A stretch of DNA of 64,000 nt. Origin: Corynebacterium kutscheri. GTDB taxonomy: Bacteria > Actinomycetota > Actinomycetes > Mycobacteriales > Mycobacteriaceae. This document shows positions 27,041 to 35,267 of this stretch, in pieces. Under the pieces are notes generated by a model, which saw nothing but the letters and a program-made list of their open reading frames with translations, was not told where the DNA came from and did no database searches. A program made the position numbers and the translations under genes. The DNA lies in NCBI RefSeq assembly GCF_000980835.1, contig NZ_CP011312.1, positions 1,054,001 through 1,118,000 on the forward strand. Direction: 5' to 3'. Positions within the stretch are counted from its first letter, which is position 1; each line of letters begins with the position of its first letter.

Positions 27041-28228
27041 ATGACTTATCCATTTGATCAAGAATCTCAATCATGCGCTAGCTCCGCAGTATTGATTGAT
27101 AACCCAGACCGCAGTCGTGGTGATATTTGCCCCGGCACCTTAAAATTACACCAAGCTGAAGACGGTGCTGTAGGGCGCGTTCGCTTTCCTGGTGGCAAGA
27201 TCAGTGCACAACAGTGGGCAATTATCGCCGATATTGCTGAAGAGTTTGGTGATAAAACTATCCACATCACCACTCGTGGCAATATGCAGTTCCGTGGGGT
27301 TAAAGACGAACTAGGCTTTGCTGACAAGGTCAGTGCCGAAGGACTTTTGCCATCACGTGCTCATGACAAGATCCGCAATATGATTGCTTCCCCATTAAGC
27401 CGTGAACTCCAGCCCATTATCGAAGAAGTCGATCGCACTTTACTTAGCGACGATATCGTAGCCGGTTTATCGGGGCGTACCCTTTTTGGCTTTGATGCTG
27501 GTGATGGCACTATCCTTGCCCACCGACCCGATTTCGGGGTAATCAAAAATGGTGAGTTTTGGCAGCTCATTCTTGGCGGCGAACTGACCACTGTCCTAAT
27601 GAATAAAGAAGACATTCCACAGGTTCTATTGCATGCTACTCGTACCTGGCAACTTAACCGTGGGCAGAGCTGGCGGGTACATGAAAACCAACCAGTGCGT
27701 ACCCAGGTCGAAGAGTCAGTAGCGGAAACTTTTGCTACTCGTCGTGCAACTGCAGAAACTCCAGTACCAACACCAGCCATAGGAGAACGTGTTATTGGTT
27801 GGATCAATAACGCAGACGGTACCGTTACCTTAGGTGGTGGCTTGCGCTTTGGATTCCTTACTTCCCAGGTCGCTCGGGTACTTAACGCTGTTGGCGCTCA
27901 AACGACCATTAGCCCAGGGGCATCTTTGGTTATCCATGACCTTAAAGCTGAAGAAGCTGAAGCAGTGGTTAAGGTTTTGGCACCAATGGGCATTATCTTT
28001 GACGTGGATTCCCCATGGCTTAAGGTCACTGCGTGCACTGGCCTACCAGGGTGTGCAAAATCGCACACTAATACCCAGCTTGATGCAACTAATTTAGTAA
28101 CATCAGGCAAGGACATTAATATGCTGGTGCACTTTTCTGGCTGTGACCGCCGCTGCGGCCACCCACTAGGAGCTCACACTGAGTACGTAGCCACCGGCGA
28201 CGGGGAATATGAGGTGAACAATCGTTGA
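27041..28228 (+). CDS. cobG: Precorrin-3B synthase (nitrite/sulfite reductase-like)
   Basis: 395 residues of the nitrite/sulfite reductase superfamily, with two ferredoxin-like half domains (GRVRFPGGKISAQQW, HITTRGNMQFRG). The iron–sulfur/siroheme cysteines are TACTGLPGCAKSHTNT and FSGCDRRCGHP near residues 328-375. In the aerobic cobalamin pathway CobG converts precorrin-3A to precorrin-3B using oxygen. The ATG has TTAGGA upstream. The stop overlaps the TTG start of cobH by four bases (TTGA), so the genes are translationally coupled. Confidence 0.9.
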   Translation: MTYPFDQESQSCASSAVLIDNPDRSRGDICPGTLKLHQAEDGAVGRVRFPGGKISAQQWAIIADIAEEFGDKTIHITTRGNMQFRGVKDELGFADKVSAEGLLPSRAHDKIRNMIASPLSRELQPIIEEVDRTLLSDDIVAGLSGRTLFGFDAGDGTILAHRPDFGVIKNGEFWQLILGGELTTVLMNKEDIPQVLLHATRTWQLNRGQSWRVHENQPVRTQVEESVAETFATRRATAETPVPTPAIGERVIGWINNADGTVTLGGGLRFGFLTSQVARVLNAVGAQTTISPGASLVIHDLKAEEAEAVVKVLAPMGIIFDVDSPWLKVTACTGLPGCAKSHTNTQLDATNLVTSGKDINMLVHFSGCDRRCGHPLGAHTEYVATGDGEYEVNNR

Positions 28229-28872
28229 GTTTTGACTACATTACCGATGGTCGAGAGATCTATCGTCGTAGCTTTAAGATGATCAGAGAAGAATCTGATC
28301 TCAGCGCTTTTGACGATTTGCAATCTCAGGTAGCAGTGCGCATGATTCACGCCGCTGGGCAGACAGATCTCGCCCGTGACATAGAATTTAGCGCCCATGC
28401 TGTCCCGGCTGCTCGGGAAGCACTTAAAGCTGGAAAACCAATTATTACTGACGTGAATATGGTTCGCTCTGGTATTACGCGCTCTCGATTGCCGTATAAC
28501 AATGAGGTACTGTGCTTTCTCCACGATGAGCGAGTACCTGCGTTAGCTCGACGCATTGGCACTACTCGTACTGCTGCTGCAGTGGAACTATGGCAGCCGC
28601 ATCTTGATGATGCCGTAGTTGCCATCGGTAATGCGCCTACTGCTCTATTCCACTTATTGCAGTGGCTTGAGGATCACCCAGATGCACCGAGACCATCGGT
28701 GATCCTGGGGATCCCAGTAGGTTTTATTGGCGCTGCCGAATCAAAACAGGCGGTTGCTGAACATGCGCAACGCTTAGGCACGCAATTTATTACCGTTCAT
28801 GGCCGGCGTGGTGGTTCTGCTATTACTTGTGCGGCTATTAACGCTTTGGCAACGGAAAAGGAAATTCTCTAA
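28225..28872 (+). CDS. cobH: Precorrin-8X methylmutase
   Basis: 215 residues. The family features RMIHAAGQTDLARDIEFSAHAV (with the catalytic histidine), ITDVNMVRSGI and GIPVGFIGAAESK are present. It moves the C-11 methyl group to C-12, giving hydrogenobyrinate. The start is a TTG overlapping the cobG stop (TTGA), which sets the frame clearly. The cobIJ GTG follows its stop at once. Confidence 0.95.
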   Translation: MSFDYITDGREIYRRSFKMIREESDLSAFDDLQSQVAVRMIHAAGQTDLARDIEFSAHAVPAAREALKAGKPIITDVNMVRSGITRSRLPYNNEVLCFLHDERVPALARRIGTTRTAAAVELWQPHLDDAVVAIGNAPTALFHLLQWLEDHPDAPRPSVILGIPVGFIGAAESKQAVAEHAQRLGTQFITVHGRRGGSAITCAAINALATEKEIL

Positions 28873-30375
28873 GTGAACTCAACACATAGGACACAGCTGA
28901 TCGGAATTGGCGTTGGACCTGGTGATCCTGAGCTACTAACTGTTAAAGCAGTTAAAGCCATTGAACGTGCAGACGTTATTGCCTTCCACTCACGACCACA
29001 AGGCTCGTCAACAGCGCAGGCTATTGCGCAGTGTTATTTTCGTGATGATCAAATACAAGAGCACCTAGAATATCCGGTTACTACTGGCCACACTGATCAT
29101 CCAGGCGGCTATGCCGGAGCAATGGCAGAATTTTATCTTACCGCTGCAGAAAAACTACGTACGCATCTTAGTGCTGGTAAAACCGTTGCTGTACTAGCAC
29201 TAGGTGACCCCATGCTCTATAGCTCATATCAACACCTCCACCGTATGTTGGCGGAGGATTTCCCAGCCGAAATTATTCCTGGTATTCCTTCGGTGACTGC
29301 AGCTGCGGATAGCTTGGGCATGCCGCTAGCAGAAGACGAGGAAGTGCTAAGCATTATCCCCGGTACCTTGGATGAAGCGGCACTGATACAGCATCTTAGT
29401 GCTGCTGATAGTGCAGTCGTATTAAAACTTGGCCGCACTTTTGAAAAGGTACGGAAAGCCATGATTGCGGCTGGCGTTGCTCAACGCGCCTTTGTTGTCT
29501 CTCGTGCCAGTATGACTAACGAGCAGATCACTCCCCTGCTTGAAACCGATGCCACCCAAGTACCTTATTTTTCGGTGGCAGTTGTTCCTTCTTTGGTAGC
29601 CCAACATAAAACAGAAGATAATGCCGTACCAGGTGAAGTTGTTGTTATTGGTTTAGGCCCTGGCTCGCATAAATGGACAACAGCTGAAGCACTAGCTGAG
29701 CTAAAAACTGCCACAGATATCGTTGGCTATTCCACTTATGTTAATCGGGTTCCGGTGCGCGCCGGGCAGCGCAGACATCTTTCCGATAACAAGGTAGAAG
29801 CCGAACGCGCAGCTATGGCGCTTGACTTGGCGAAAGCAGGTCGCAAAGTAGCTGTCGTCTCTTCGGGTGATCCAGGAGTGTTTGCCATGGCGGCAGCGGT
29901 ACTAGAAACAGCTGATGATCCGCAATGGCGAGAAGTTCCAGTACGTATTATTCCGGGTATGACTGCTGCCCAAGCAGTAGCTTCACGCGTTGGTGCACCA
30001 TTAGGACATGATTTCGGCATGATCTCGTTATCAGATCGGCTTAAACCTTTTGATATCGTCGAAAAGCGTATTCGTGCTCTTGCCGGCGCTGATATGGCGT
30101 TTGCAGTTTATAATCCCGCTTCAAAAGAACGTCGCTGGCAGGTAGCACGTTTGCGTGATATTGTCGCGGAGTATCAAGCTCCTACTACCCCAGTGATTGT
30201 GGCTCGCGCGGTAGGTAGTGACCAAGAGAATGTCATTGTAACCACCTTGGCTGATTTTGATCCTGAGATTGTAGATATGCGCACAATGATTATTATTGGT
30301 GCAACAACCACGACTACGTATACATCGCCAACCAACTTAGCGACCCGCGTTTTTACTTCCCGCCGTTACGGTTAA
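28873..30375 (+). CDS. cobIJ: Fused precorrin-2 C20-methyltransferase / precorrin-3B C17-methyltransferase
   Basis: 500 residues in two tandem tetrapyrrole methylase domains. Residues about 1-245 are CobI-like (LIGIGVGPGDPELLTVKAVKAIERADV, LALGDPMLYSSY, IIPGIPSVTAAA). Residues about 250-500 are CobJ-like (VVVIGLGPGSHKWTT, DIVGYSTYVNRV, SSGDPGVFAMAAAVLE, PGMTAAQAVASRVGAPLGHDF). It carries out two SAM-dependent methylations of the corrin ring. The start is GTG directly after the cobH stop. The CobI–CobJ fusion also occurs in other actinobacteria. Confidence 0.95.
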   Translation: MNSTHRTQLIGIGVGPGDPELLTVKAVKAIERADVIAFHSRPQGSSTAQAIAQCYFRDDQIQEHLEYPVTTGHTDHPGGYAGAMAEFYLTAAEKLRTHLSAGKTVAVLALGDPMLYSSYQHLHRMLAEDFPAEIIPGIPSVTAAADSLGMPLAEDEEVLSIIPGTLDEAALIQHLSAADSAVVLKLGRTFEKVRKAMIAAGVAQRAFVVSRASMTNEQITPLLETDATQVPYFSVAVVPSLVAQHKTEDNAVPGEVVVIGLGPGSHKWTTAEALAELKTATDIVGYSTYVNRVPVRAGQRRHLSDNKVEAERAAMALDLAKAGRKVAVVSSGDPGVFAMAAAVLETADDPQWREVPVRIIPGMTAAQAVASRVGAPLGHDFGMISLSDRLKPFDIVEKRIRALAGADMAFAVYNPASKERRWQVARLRDIVAEYQAPTTPVIVARAVGSDQENVIVTTLADFDPEIVDMRTMIIIGATTTTTYTSPTNLATRVFTSRRYG

Positions 30376-30456
30376 AATTGTTGTGCTAAAAATGTAACAG
30401 TTTAATCTTGTGCATCGATAGTAAAAGGTAAAGCGTGTGTTAGTCAAGGAGAAAAG

Positions 30457-30678
30457 ATGAGTACTAAAACCATAAAGCGTGCCATTGCAGCTATTTCTGC
30501 CACCACTATGCTTGCCGGCGCAGTTGTAGTTCCAGAGGCTACGGCTCAGGCAGTAAGTGCGTCGTCGCCAAGCAATCTCAACATCAACAGCATTGGTGGT
30601 GCTTTGGCTACCCTATTTCTTATCCTTGCCGCGCTAGGACCACTTCGTACCATCTTCTTTAATATTTTCCGCTTCTAA
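30457..30678 (+). CDS. Small exported or membrane protein of unknown function
   Basis: 73 residues with AAGGAG seven bases before the ATG. A signal peptide (KTIKRA, hydrophobic core 9-26, cleavage likely after AQA near residue 32) is followed by a short Ser/Asn-rich stretch, then a hydrophobic segment (about 48-70) ending in RTIFFNIFRF. It stands alone between cobIJ and the converging cobK with a strong terminator behind. No family is recognised. Such short exported proteins are common in corynebacteria. Confidence 0.75.
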   Translation: MSTKTIKRAIAAISATTMLAGAVVVPEATAQAVSASSPSNLNINSIGGALATLFLILAALGPLRTIFFNIFRF

Positions 30679-30689
30679 GAAGCATGTTC

Positions 30690-30726
30690 AAGGCTGACCA
30701 AGAAAAAAGATCTCTTGGTCAGCCTT
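30690..30726. terminator. Bidirectional terminator between the small exported protein and cobK
   Basis: AAGGCTGACCAAGA and TCTTGGTCAGCCTT are perfectly complementary around an A-rich loop. It lies between converging genes ending at 30678 and 30730. Confidence 0.9.
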
Positions 30727-30729
30727 TTA

Positions 30730-31455
30730 CTATGTGAGATAGTTTAAAACTTCTTCCGGAGTATGTGCTATTGCCGAACACTGAGGCAATATTGGTCGTT
30801 GAACCATAACCACTGTGATACCCAACTCACGAGCAGCAATAAGCTTGGCCGTAGTTAATGCACCACCGGAATTCTTTGTTACTACCGCATCAATTTGATT
30901 GTCTCGCATGAGTTTTTTCTCTGCTGCAACATCAAAAGGGCCACGTGATTGAATAAGTCTATGACGAGGTGGTAACGCCACCTCAGGTGGCTCTACAGTA
31001 CGAATCACATAGAGATTATGCGGGTCAGCAGCAAAAGATGCTAGTTGCTGGCGACCAATGGTTAAAAAGATATGGTGAAAACGCTGTGCCACTAACCGAG
31101 CAGCCTCAGTCATATCGGCTACCTCAACCCAACGATCTTGAGGATTTTTCTCCCATGTAGGTCGGTGTAATGCGATCAATGGAATACCAGTAGCACGGGT
31201 TGCCTCCGAAGCTGATAAAGAGATTCTTTCTGCGAAAGGATGAGTAGCATCAATAACAAGATCGACATTATTAGTGCGCAACCACGTCGCTAAACCAGCT
31301 GCCCCACCAAAACCACCGATACGTACCTCGCCTACAGGTAGCTTTGGATTAGCCACCCGCCCAGCAAGTGAACTAGTAACCTGCCAGCCGCGTTCAATAA
31401 GTAATGCGGCTACTTTTCGTGCCTCTCCAGTTCCACCAAGAATTAATGCGCGCAC
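30730..31455 (-). CDS. cobK: Precorrin-6A reductase
   Basis: 241 residues. The N-terminal ALILGGTGEARKVAALL is the NADPH-binding start of CobK/CbiJ, followed by LVIDATHPFAERIS and a C-terminal VVTKNSGGALTTAKLIAARELGI. It reduces precorrin-6A (NADPH) in corrin ring synthesis. The start overlaps the cobM end by 13 bases. It is the last gene of cobL–cobM–cobK. Confidence 0.93.
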   Translation of the reverse strand: MRALILGGTGEARKVAALLIERGWQVTSSLAGRVANPKLPVGEVRIGGFGGAAGLATWLRTNNVDLVIDATHPFAERISLSASEATRATGIPLIALHRPTWEKNPQDRWVEVADMTEAARLVAQRFHHIFLTIGRQQLASFAADPHNLYVIRTVEPPEVALPPRHRLIQSRGPFDVAAEKKLMRDNQIDAVVTKNSGGALTTAKLIAARELGITVVMVQRPILPQCSAIAHTPEEVLNYLT

Positions 31456-32216
31456 GGGATTGTCCTTCCGTGCTCATCACGTGGACGATCATCAGAATAG
31501 AGGAAAGAATCTGGGAAACCTTCAGCGCTTAGTACTCGACCAACAATAATAATGGCAGTACGAGTAATGCCTTCCTGTTTCATTTTGGCAGCAATATCAG
31601 ACAATGTTCCTCGAAGAGTAATCTCTTCTGGACGACTAGCAAAAGCAACAACAGCTACTGGGCAATTTTTGCCATAATTAGGAATCAACTCCGCCACAAC
31701 TCGATCAATATCATGAGCTGCCAGATGGATGCACAAAGTAGCCTTAGATTTTCCTAAAGTTGGTAGATCCTCACCTGCTGGCATAGCTGAAGCACGACCA
31801 GAAACACGGGTTAAAATAATAGACTGTCCAATTGTGGGCACCGTAAGCTCATGACCAAGCACTGCAGCTGCCGCACTAAAAGAAGCCACGCCCGGAACAA
31901 TCTCGTAGTTGATACCAGCTTCGCTAAGCCGTCTAATTTGTTCTGCAAGAGCAGAATAAATTGATGGATCGCCTGATTGTAAGCGAGCAACATCTTTACC
32001 TTCAGCGTTAGCTCGAACAATGACTTTCATAATTTCATCAAGCGGCATACGAGCAGTATTAATTACCTCTGCACCATCAGGGGTATTAGCTAAAACCGAC
32101 TCTGGGACAATCGATCCAGCATAAAGACATACCGGACAAGATCGAATAAGCGCATCGGCACGAAGAGTAAGCAGATCGGCGGCACCAGGACCAGCACCAA
32201 TAAAATAAACGGTCAT
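31443..32216 (-). CDS. cobM: Precorrin-4 C11-methyltransferase
   Basis: 257 residues, tetrapyrrole methylase fold: VYFIGAGPGAADLLTLRA (SAM site), CLYAGSIVPESVL, RLQSGDPSIYSALAEQ and EIVPGVASFSAAAAVLG identify CobM/CbiF. It methylates C-11 of precorrin-4. The ATG overlaps the cobL stop by four bases (ATGA), so translation is coupled. Confidence 0.95.
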   Translation of the reverse strand: MTVYFIGAGPGAADLLTLRADALIRSCPVCLYAGSIVPESVLANTPDGAEVINTARMPLDEIMKVIVRANAEGKDVARLQSGDPSIYSALAEQIRRLSEAGINYEIVPGVASFSAAAAVLGHELTVPTIGQSIILTRVSGRASAMPAGEDLPTLGKSKATLCIHLAAHDIDRVVAELIPNYGKNCPVAVVAFASRPEEITLRGTLSDIAAKMKQEGITRTAIIIVGRVLSAEGFPDSFLYSDDRPRDEHGRTIPCAH

Positions 32217-33481
32217 GAGTTAGCTTCCTTAATAATTGACCACTGAGTAACGGGAAAAGCAGATTGAAAGGCACTAAAACTGCCGACGCCACGCTCATGA
32301 GACATAGCAAAGCGTGACAGGCTTCCACCTAACTGTCGACGAAGTTCGATAAGTTTTTGTTCCGACTCGATGGTTACCGCATTAGCTACTAATCGTCCAC
32401 CATCGTTAAGCCGCTGCCAGGCACCATCAAATACACCAGGAGCAGTCAGTCCCCCGCCAATAAAAATGACATCAGGATTATCTGGTACACAGGTGTAATT
32501 GTCGGGAGCACTTGCCTGTACAGCTAACCGATGAGCAACCCCTAATTGCAATGCATTATCGAGGATACGTTGCTGGCGGGAAGGTTCCTGTTCAAAACAT
32601 ACCGCATGACTTGTTTGAGTAGCTCGCAAAAACTCTATGGCGATAGAACCAGCACCGCCACCAATATCCCAAAGAGTTTCACCTTCCTTAGGCCTTAGCG
32701 CAGACACTGTCAAAGCACGAATATGTTGCTTGGTTAGTTGTCCGTCGTTAGTAAATAGATCGTCGTTAAGCCCTGGAACTCTGCTAAGCGTTGGTGGCAA
32801 AAGATGTGAAATAGCAATGACATTAAGCGAACTCACCACTGATGGTGGTTGTGCAGCAGTGCCTTGGGTATAGGATTCATCAACTCCGCCAAGATCATTA
32901 AGTACCTCAATGATCGCCTGAGGCTGACCAGCAGTGACCAAAAAATCGCAAATTTGTTGCGGTGAATTTTCATCACGGCCAAGAACCAAAAAGCGGTTTC
33001 CTTCTTGAATCCGTAGTAAAAGTGTATTCACTTCATTGGTGACCAAACTTTCTACTGGAGTACGATCTAACGCCCACCCCAAGCGCGCACAGGCTAAAGA
33101 AGCACTAGACGGTTGCGGATATACATTAAAATCCAGTTGCGGTAACACTTTGCGCAAAGTCGTACCAATACCATGAAACATAGGATCGCCAGAACCTAAA
33201 ACAACGATGCGTTGTCCTTGGAAATTAGCAAAAATCTCCGGGATAGACGGCAGCATTGGACTTGGCCAAGGATGACGTAATCCAGAAATATGATCGGGAA
33301 GAAGACCCAATTGGCGCCAGGAACCAATGATGACCGCAGCTTCAAGTAATACTTTTTGTGCGCTACGGCCAAGCTCAGCAAACCCACCAGCGCCAATACC
33401 AACGACACTGACCTGCGTTTTATGTTCACCATCACGGCCTTGCGCTAGGTGGAGAGCATCTGTACGAGCAGGATTATTCAT
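32213..33481 (-). CDS. cobL: Precorrin-6Y C5,15-methyltransferase (decarboxylating)
   Basis: 422 residues joining a CbiE methylase (about 20-230; VVGIGAGGFAELG, LGSGDPMFHGIGTTL) and a CbiT methyltransferase (about 235-400; LWDIGGGAGSIAIEFLR, VIFIGGGLTAPGV). It methylates C-5 and C-15 and removes the acetate carboxyl at C-12. First gene of the minus-strand cobL–cobM–cobK set. CobF was not found in the window. Confidence 0.95.
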   Translation of the reverse strand: MNNPARTDALHLAQGRDGEHKTQVSVVGIGAGGFAELGRSAQKVLLEAAVIIGSWRQLGLLPDHISGLRHPWPSPMLPSIPEIFANFQGQRIVVLGSGDPMFHGIGTTLRKVLPQLDFNVYPQPSSASLACARLGWALDRTPVESLVTNEVNTLLLRIQEGNRFLVLGRDENSPQQICDFLVTAGQPQAIIEVLNDLGGVDESYTQGTAAQPPSVVSSLNVIAISHLLPPTLSRVPGLNDDLFTNDGQLTKQHIRALTVSALRPKEGETLWDIGGGAGSIAIEFLRATQTSHAVCFEQEPSRQQRILDNALQLGVAHRLAVQASAPDNYTCVPDNPDVIFIGGGLTAPGVFDGAWQRLNDGGRLVANAVTIESEQKLIELRRQLGGSLSRFAMSHERGVGSFSAFQSAFPVTQWSIIKEANS

Positions 33482-33550
33482 AGACTACGAGTCTACTCTG
33501 TTCTCCCACCTACCCTGATACGTGTTGTTGAGAGATATCACCTAAAATAT

Positions 33551-34681
33551 TTAACGCAAGATACGAGGTTGATTGTTGAGAAGCTCGCAGGCAGTATCTG
33601 TGACCACCACAATATCCTCAATCCGGGCACCATACTGATGAGGAATATAAATACCTGGTTCAATAGAAAAAGCCATACCAGGGCTAAGCACGAGATCATT
33701 ACCGGCCATAATAAAAGGCTCCTCATGTGTGCTTAAACCAATCCCATGGCCGGTACGGTGGATAAAATACTCGCCATATCCAGCTTGAGTAATTGCTTGG
33801 CGTGCAACATTGTCAATATAGTGTGCCGTAACCCCAGGACGCACCGCTTGGACAGCCTCTTTTTGTGCTTGGAAGAGCACTTCATACATAGCCAATGCAT
33901 CTGGGTTAGCAGATTCTAATCCACCGACAATATAAGTACGGGTGCAATCTGAGTGATAGCCCAATGCGGTGGTTCCACCGATATCGACAACAACCATATC
34001 CCCTACTGTTAACACTCGATCAGAAAAATCATGATGCGGATTGGCTCCATTTTCTGCTGAGCCCACAATCACAAAATCTACTGTCTTATGCTCACGAAGA
34101 ATAAGCTGCTCAAGATCTTTCGCTACCTCTTTTTCCGTGCGCCCGGCGCGTAATAGCTCAGGTACTTGTGCATGCACGCGATCGATAGCTTCACCGGCGA
34201 AGCGTAAATCTGCTATTTCTGGGCTGTCTTTGGCGATAAAAAGCTCGGCTAAGACAGAGGTAGCTAAACTAAATGAAGCATGAGGAAGTAGAGCCATAAG
34301 TGCTAGTACATGATCTGCGCTAAGCTCTGACCCTAGGGCAATTTCGGGGGTTGTTGTAGTAGGAGAAAGTGCTAAAGCTGTTATGGCAATATGGTGCGGG
34401 TTTTCGCCATCTTCCCAGGTAATAATATCAAAACCAAGTTGAGCAAGTGGTGACTTAGCGATATCTCCGCGATCAACTGCTGGTAGTACTAATGTGGGTG
34501 TGCCGTGAGCTGGAATAACTAAAGCTAATAGACGCTCATGGGTGGAGATACGTGATCCGGTGAGATAAATCAGCTGTGCGCCAGAGCCAATAATAAGCCC
34601 ACTGAGTCCTTTTTCTTGGGCAAGCATTTGCACCCGGTGGATACGGTCAAGGTACACCTGGGTGGAAAAAAAATTTGTCAT
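33551..34681 (-). CDS. M24-family metallopeptidase (Xaa-Pro dipeptidase/aminopeptidase type)
   Basis: About 376 residues from ATG 34681 (MTNFFSTQVYLDRIHRV…). It has an N-terminal creatinase-like domain (about 1-150) and a pita-bread catalytic domain. The metal ligands are in VVDIGGTTALGYHSDCTRTY (two Asp), HRTGHGIGLSTHEEP (His), FSIEPGIYI (Glu) and GARIEDIVVVT (Glu). It likely cleaves X-Pro dipeptides. A longer upstream frame exists but does not fit the family. The start codon overlaps that of the divergent protease region (CATG), with TACAAT about nine bases before the ATG, so a very short leader is possible. Confidence 0.9.
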   Translation of the reverse strand: MTNFFSTQVYLDRIHRVQMLAQEKGLSGLIIGSGAQLIYLTGSRISTHERLLALVIPAHGTPTLVLPAVDRGDIAKSPLAQLGFDIITWEDGENPHHIAITALALSPTTTTPEIALGSELSADHVLALMALLPHASFSLATSVLAELFIAKDSPEIADLRFAGEAIDRVHAQVPELLRAGRTEKEVAKDLEQLILREHKTVDFVIVGSAENGANPHHDFSDRVLTVGDMVVVDIGGTTALGYHSDCTRTYIVGGLESANPDALAMYEVLFQAQKEAVQAVRPGVTAHYIDNVARQAITQAGYGEYFIHRTGHGIGLSTHEEPFIMAGNDLVLSPGMAFSIEPGIYIPHQYGARIEDIVVVTDTACELLNNQPRILR

Positions 34682-34700
34682 GCCGGTTATTGTAAACACT

Positions 34701-35267
34701 ATGAGCCAACATGTTCGCCTACGCGGAAGCAGATCTCGGTGTAGCGGGGTGCTGCTTAGCCCAACATTGGTTATGACAGCGAGACATTTTGTGCGTGATA
34801 ACAACGATTGTATGTTAAGCGGGCGAGTTGATGATGGTAGCTTATGGCGTCGATACGCAGATAAAGCGGTGATACATCATTTGACTACCGATATAGCCTT
34901 AATTCATCTCACTGCACCAGTTTTTGGGGTTACTTTTAATTGGCGACTAGCTACTATGTCGCTGCTACCAGGGATGAAAATGCGCACTATTGGGTGGGCA
35001 GGAAAACCGCTAACCGGCCGCTATATTGTGTATGCGCCATGGTTTATTGGTAGTAATAGGAAAACTATTGTGCGTGCAGCGGGAGTTATTTATAACCGAC
35101 CAGTAGCGAACTATGGTGATTCTGGCGGACCAGTTTTAGTAGGAAATAATATTGTTGGTATTCAATCGATGATTATTGATCCTGGGAAAATAAATACCGG
35201 TTTAGCTGTGGTAGCTCTTACTAAAGCCCACCACCAGGAATTGCAATGGTGGGCAGATAATTATTAG
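34701..35267 (+). CDS. Trypsin-like serine protease without obvious signal peptide
   Basis: 188 residues from ATG 34701; GTG 34662 and ATG 34680 are alternatives and none has a good ribosome-binding site. The catalytic triad is visible: His in VMTARHF, Asp in TTDIALIHL, Ser in YGDSGGPVL. The fold is chymotrypsin/S1-like but short. None of the possible N-termini forms a signal peptide (the protein begins with the basic RLRGSRSRCSGVLLSP). Either it is cytosolic or exported in another way. It is convergent with helY; the stop overlaps that of helY. Confidence 0.8.
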   Translation: MSQHVRLRGSRSRCSGVLLSPTLVMTARHFVRDNNDCMLSGRVDDGSLWRRYADKAVIHHLTTDIALIHLTAPVFGVTFNWRLATMSLLPGMKMRTIGWAGKPLTGRYIVYAPWFIGSNRKTIVRAAGVIYNRPVANYGDSGGPVLVGNNIVGIQSMIIDPGKINTGLAVVALTKAHHQELQWWADNY

